Positions 61,017-64,000 of a DNA stretch of 64,000 nt are shown here, piece after piece. Position 1 is the first letter of the stretch, and each line of letters begins with the position of its first letter. Origin of the DNA: Inquilinus sp052078665. GTDB taxonomy: Bacteria > Pseudomonadota > Alphaproteobacteria > DSM-16000 > Inquilinaceae. Position numbers and translations under genes: made by a program. The stretch lies in the NCBI RefSeq assembly GCF_052078665.1, contig NZ_JBQJIK010000038.1, forward strand, positions 1-64,000, in the 5' to 3' direction. The notes beneath the pieces are model-generated. The model worked only from the letters and a program-made list of their open reading frames with translations. It was not told the DNA's origin and searched no databases.

Positions 61017-61481
61017 ATGGACGGAGTCCTGACGATCAACCAGGTGTCGCGGCGCAGCGGCGTGGCCGCCTCGGCGCTGCGCTACTATGAGGAGCGGGGG
61101 CTGATCCGGTCCGAGCGCGCCGGCTCCGGCCATCGCCGCTTCCCCCGCGCGGTGCTGCGGCGGATCGCCTTCATCGTCTTCGCCCAGCGCCTCGGCATGT
61201 CGCTGGAGGAGGTGAAGGCGGAGCTGGACACGCTGCCGACCGACCACATCCCCACCGGCGAGGACTGGTCGCGCCTGTCCGGCGGCTGGACCCGGCGGAT
61301 CGACGAGCGGATCGCCGAGCTGGAGCGGCTGAAATCCGGCCTGGCCGGTTGCATCGGCTGCGGCTGCCTGTCGCTGTCGTCCTGCGGCTTCGTCAATCCG
61401 GCGGACCGCGCCGCCCGGCTGGGGCCCGGACCGCGCGTCTGGGTCGGTGACAAGGCGGCCGAGCGGAAGCCGCGCGGGTAG
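61017..61481 (+). CDS. soxR: Redox-sensitive transcriptional activator SoxR
   Basis: MerR-family regulator of 154 residues that senses redox-cycling compounds. N-terminal HTH LTINQVSRRSGVAASALRYY and GLIRSERAGSGHRRFPRAVL; linking helix RIAFIVFAQRLGMSLEEVKA; and the [2Fe-2S] ligand motif CIGCGCLSLSSC near residue 119, exactly the CxxCxC-x5-C SoxR pattern. A SoxR box lies just upstream. No soxS is seen; outside enterics SoxR usually controls efflux or oxidoreductase genes directly. It ends 3 bases from the convergent permease stop. Confidence 0.95.
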   Translation: MDGVLTINQVSRRSGVAASALRYYEERGLIRSERAGSGHRRFPRAVLRRIAFIVFAQRLGMSLEEVKAELDTLPTDHIPTGEDWSRLSGGWTRRIDERIAELERLKSGLAGCIGCGCLSLSSCGFVNPADRAARLGPGPRVWVGDKAAERKPRG

Positions 61482-61484
61482 GGC

Positions 61485-62261
61485 TCAGGCCCGCTTCCAG
61501 CGCTGCAGCAGCTCGGTGACGCGGCCGAGGGCGAGGTCGGCCAGCACCGCCAGCGTGCCGACCACCAGCGCGCCCTGGATGACATAGGCCAGGTTGTTGC
61601 CGTTCAGCCCGACGATGATCGGCGTGCCCAGGGTCCGGGCACCGACGGTCGAGGCGATCGCCGCGGTGCCGATGTTGATCGCGACCGAGGTGCGGATGCC
61701 GGCCAGGATCACCGGCGCCGCCAGCGGCAGCTCGACCGACCACAGCCGCCGGGCTGGCCCCATGCCCATGCCCTCGGCCGCGTCGCGCGCCGCCGGCGGC
61801 ACCTGCTCCAGCCCGGCGATGGTGTTCTCGACGATCGGCAGCAGGCCGTACAGCGACAGGGCGATCAGCGCCGGCCAGGCGCCGAAGCCGATCAGCGGCA
61901 CGGCGATCGCCAGCACCGCCACCGGCGGGAAGGTCTGGCCCATCGCCGTCACGGTCTCGACCAGGCCGCGGAACTCGGCCCCGGACCGGCGGGTGACGAA
62001 GATGCCGGCGGCGACGCCGATGACGATCGCGATCAGGCTCGACGCCCCGACCAGCAGCACATGCGCCACCACCAGGGCCGGGAAGCTGTCGGCCTCGTAG
62101 AAGGGCCGCTCCAGCTGCGGGAACCAGGCGGCGAAGATCGGCTTGGTCAGCTTCAGGCCGAACACCAGCGCGGCGAAGCCGGCGGCCAGCCACAGCAGCG
62201 GGTCGCGCCAGGGACGCCAGCCCGGGCGCGGGGAAGCCGCGACAGGCTGGGCAATGCTCAT
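61485..62261 (-). CDS. Osmoprotectant ABC permease (YehW/OpuBB-like)
   Basis: Inner-membrane permease of 258 residues. Its core AVTAMGQTFPPVAVLAIAVP-like segment, LSLYGLLPIVENTIAGLEQV, then AAEGMGMGPARRLWSVELPL and ILAGIRTSVAINIGTAAIAS are the glycine-betaine/choline permease pattern, including the EAA-equivalent loop. The start overlaps the ATPase stop (ATGA). It is the last gene of a permease-ATPase-permease operon like E. coli yehYXW. Confidence 0.88.
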   Translation of the reverse strand: MSIAQPVAASPRPGWRPWRDPLLWLAAGFAALVFGLKLTKPIFAAWFPQLERPFYEADSFPALVVAHVLLVGASSLIAIVIGVAAGIFVTRRSGAEFRGLVETVTAMGQTFPPVAVLAIAVPLIGFGAWPALIALSLYGLLPIVENTIAGLEQVPPAARDAAEGMGMGPARRLWSVELPLAAPVILAGIRTSVAINIGTAAIASTVGARTLGTPIIVGLNGNNLAYVIQGALVVGTLAVLADLALGRVTELLQRWKRA

Positions 62262-63181
62262 GCCCGCACCAGGTCGTCGAGATGCAGGGCACCCAGCGGC
62301 TTGCCGTCGGCCGCCGCCACCGGGGCGCTGTCGGCATGGCGCGCCACCAGGATCGACAGCGCGGTGCGCAGCGAGGCCTCGGCCGGGATCGGTGCGCCCT
62401 CGGCCGCCTCGCCGGGCCGCACCCGGTCCGCGGCGGTCTCGGTCGCCAGCAGCTTCAGCCCCAGATCGTCGCGGCCGATGAAGTCGCGGACGAAATCGTT
62501 GGCCGGTGCGGTCAGGATCTCGCGCGGGCTGCCCAGCTGCACCAGCCGACCGTGGTCGAGGATGGCGATCTGGGTGGCCAGGCGCAGCGCCTCGTCCATG
62601 TCGTGGGTGACGAAGACGATGGTCTTGCCGGTCTCGCGGTGGATCCGCGCCATCTCGCCCTGCAGCGCATCGCGGGTGATCGGGTCCAGCGCGCCGAACG
62701 GCTCGTCCATCAGCAGCACCTCGGGGTCGGCCGCCAGCGCCCGGGCGACGCCGACCCGCTGCTGCTGCCCGCCGGACAGCTGGTGCGGGTATTTTTCGGC
62801 GAAGCGCGGGTCCAGCTGCAGCAGGTCCAGCAGCTCGCGCACCCGGTCGTCGATCTTCGCCTGCGGCCAGCCCAGCAGGGTCGGCACCGCGGCGATGTTG
62901 CGGGCCACGGTCCAGTGCGGGAACAGGCCGATCGACTGGATGGCGTAGCCCATGCGGCGGCGCAGCGCCTCGACCGGGATCGCCGCCACATCCTCGCCGC
63001 CGACCCGGAGGCTGCCTTCGCTGTGCGGGATCAGCCGGTTGATCATGCGCAGGCTGGTCGACTTGCCGGAGCCGGAGGAGCCGATCAGGGCGCAGAAGGC
63101 GCCGTCCGGAATGGTCAGGGTCAGGTCGTCGACCGCCTTGATGCCGTCGAACAGCTTGCTGACATGCTCGAACTCGATCAT
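62258..63181 (-). CDS. Osmoprotectant ABC ATP-binding protein (YehX/OpuBA-like)
   Basis: ATPase of 307 residues. Walker A GSSGSGKST, signature LSGGQQQR, Walker B VLLMDEPFGALD, and FVTHDMDEALRLATQIAILD, as in quaternary-amine uptake ATPases (RMINRLIPHSEGSLRVGGED). The C-terminal third contains a partial CBS-like segment (ILVARHADSAPVAAADGKPL), found in OpuA-type ATPases. Coupled to permeases on both sides by ATGA overlaps. Confidence 0.9.
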   Translation of the reverse strand: MIEFEHVSKLFDGIKAVDDLTLTIPDGAFCALIGSSGSGKSTSLRMINRLIPHSEGSLRVGGEDVAAIPVEALRRRMGYAIQSIGLFPHWTVARNIAAVPTLLGWPQAKIDDRVRELLDLLQLDPRFAEKYPHQLSGGQQQRVGVARALAADPEVLLMDEPFGALDPITRDALQGEMARIHRETGKTIVFVTHDMDEALRLATQIAILDHGRLVQLGSPREILTAPANDFVRDFIGRDDLGLKLLATETAADRVRPGEAAEGAPIPAEASLRTALSILVARHADSAPVAAADGKPLGALHLDDLVRA

Positions 63182-64000
63182 GCGGCTCTCCTCGCCGGGG
63201 ACGGGGCTTGCAGGGCGGCGACCAGGATGCGGAACAGGGCGTCGACCGCCACCGCCATCAGGATGATCGGCAGGGCGCCGAGCAGCACCAGGTCGAGGGC
63301 GTTGGCGAACAGGCCCTGGAACATCACGGCGCCGAGGCCGCCGGCGCCGATCAGCGCCGCCACCGCGGCCAGGCCGATGGCCTGGATCAAGGTGATGCGC
63401 AGGCCGGACAGGAAGACGGGCAGGGCCAGCGGCACCTCGACCTTGCGGAAGATCTGGCGCCTTGTCATGCCGATGCCGCGGGCGGCGTCGATCACCCCGG
63501 CCTCGACCTGGTCCAGCCCGGCGGCGGTGTTGCGGGCGATCGGCAGCAGCGAATAGAGGGTCAGCGCGATCACCGCCGGGGTGAGGCCGATGCCGCTGAC
63601 CCCGAGCCAGGGCAGGGCCGCGGACAGGGCCGAGAGCGGCGCGATCAGCAGGCCGAACAGGGCGATCGACGGGATCGTCTGGATGATGCCGAGGATCGAG
63701 AAGATCGGACCGCGAGCGGCGGCGGAGCGGTGCGCGGCGATGCCCAGCGGCACCCCGATCAGCAGCGTCGGCACCAGCGCCAGCCCGACCAGCAGCAGGT
63801 GGCGCAGCACCTGCGGGCCGAACACGCCGTGCTGCTGGACGTACTCCTTCATCAGCGACAGCTGGTCGACCGCGCCGCCGGCGATCAGCGCCGTGACCGG
63901 CACCGCCAGCAGCAGCGCCGCGCCCAGCCGGGCGAGGGGACCGAGCCGCAGCCGGCGGGCGCCGTCGGCCGCGGCCAGCAGCGCGGCCAGGGCCAGAATC
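63178..64000 (-). CDS. Osmoprotectant ABC permease (YehY-like), partial at right edge
   Basis: Inner-membrane permease; 273 codons of the frame lie in the window and it stays open to base 64000. It has LLLVGLALVPTLLIGVPLGI, IFSILGIIQTIPSIALFGLL, LYSLLPIARNTAAGLDQVEA and IDAARGIGMTRRQIFRKVEV, the OpuB/YehY permease core, preceded by extra hydrophobic sequence (LALAALLAAADGARRLRLGP). YehY-type permeases have additional N-terminal helices, so the real start is probably beyond the edge; an internal GTG at 63903 is less likely. Gene order matches E. coli yehYXW. Confidence 0.85.
   Translation of the reverse strand, partial: ILALAALLAAADGARRLRLGPLARLGAALLLAVPVTALIAGGAVDQLSLMKEYVQQHGVFGPQVLRHLLLVGLALVPTLLIGVPLGIAAHRSAAARGPIFSILGIIQTIPSIALFGLLIAPLSALSAALPWLGVSGIGLTPAVIALTLYSLLPIARNTAAGLDQVEAGVIDAARGIGMTRRQIFRKVEVPLALPVFLSGLRITLIQAIGLAAVAALIGAGGLGAVMFQGLFANALDLVLLGALPIILMAVAVDALFRILVAALQAPSPARRAA

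Overview
The window is high-GC DNA with dense, mostly co-oriented operons. It looks like an alphaproteobacterial chromosome. Supporting signs are the yfgM-bamB-der block, a DUF2794 gene (a family I know from Alphaproteobacteria), many sugar and peptide-type ABC importers with LacI regulators, and GC-rich palindromic intergenic repeats. A metabolically versatile Rhodospirillales-type soil or host-associated bacterium (Inquilinus/Azospirillum-like) is my inference; there is no rRNA or other marker to prove it. No tRNA, rRNA, CRISPR array, IS element or prophage was recognised.

Layout. 1-4060: hydroxamate siderophore uptake (fhuB partial, fhuD, TonB receptor) behind an AT-rich Fur/Irr-like promoter. 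4097-8946: DUF4142 protein, an EEP phosphodiesterase next to a PLD-VTT membrane protein, and a divergent ArsB/NhaD-type transporter. 8960-15213: a LacI-controlled operon for a GH127 beta-L-arabinofuranosidase with a CUT1 importer that lacks its own ATPase. 15290-22409: an operon with a GNAT, a NagZ-type GH3, and an Opp-type importer whose binding protein resembles the Vibrio chitin-oligosaccharide binding protein. 22480-26025: alpha/beta hydrolase, LuxR regulator, RTX protein. 26251-33575: a LacI regulator divergent from a complete CUT1 sugar importer with a sugar isomerase/epimerase and a Gfo/Idh/MocA dehydrogenase. 33650-36274: FAD-linked D-2-hydroxyacid dehydrogenase, methyltransferase, NIPSNAP protein. 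36362-39768: der, bamB, yfgM. 39920-41672: a small unknown protein beside a 4 x 15 bp tandem repeat, DUF2794, and a XylB-like pentose dehydrogenase.

41917-47879: an AT-richer HExxH protein sits at the 3' end of an operon (isochorismatase-like hydrolase, XapX, amidohydrolase, MFS exporter, DoxX) whose last gene appears to be a truncated YHS protein. 48619-49975: a B3/4-domain protein divergent from an XRE-cupin regulator. 50080-54325: DUF937 protein, gabD, gabT and a LysR regulator. 54535-59611: two tandem paralogous RTX proteins built from 81-residue modules plus an unfamiliar domain encoded by AT-richer DNA. 59781-61481: MFS transporter and soxR with a clear SoxR box. 61485-64000: a YehYXW-type osmoprotectant importer running off the right edge.

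Together the genes describe a cell that scavenges plant and microbial glycans (arabinofuranosides, GlcNAc-type oligosaccharides, hexoses), iron-siderophores, GABA and compatible solutes, and that secretes large calcium-binding repeat proteins. The most unusual items are the RTX pair with its inserted domain, the GNAT-NagZ-importer operon with an inverted-repeat operator, the low-GC HExxH insertion that truncates a coupled gene, and two palindromic repeat families with the same layout.
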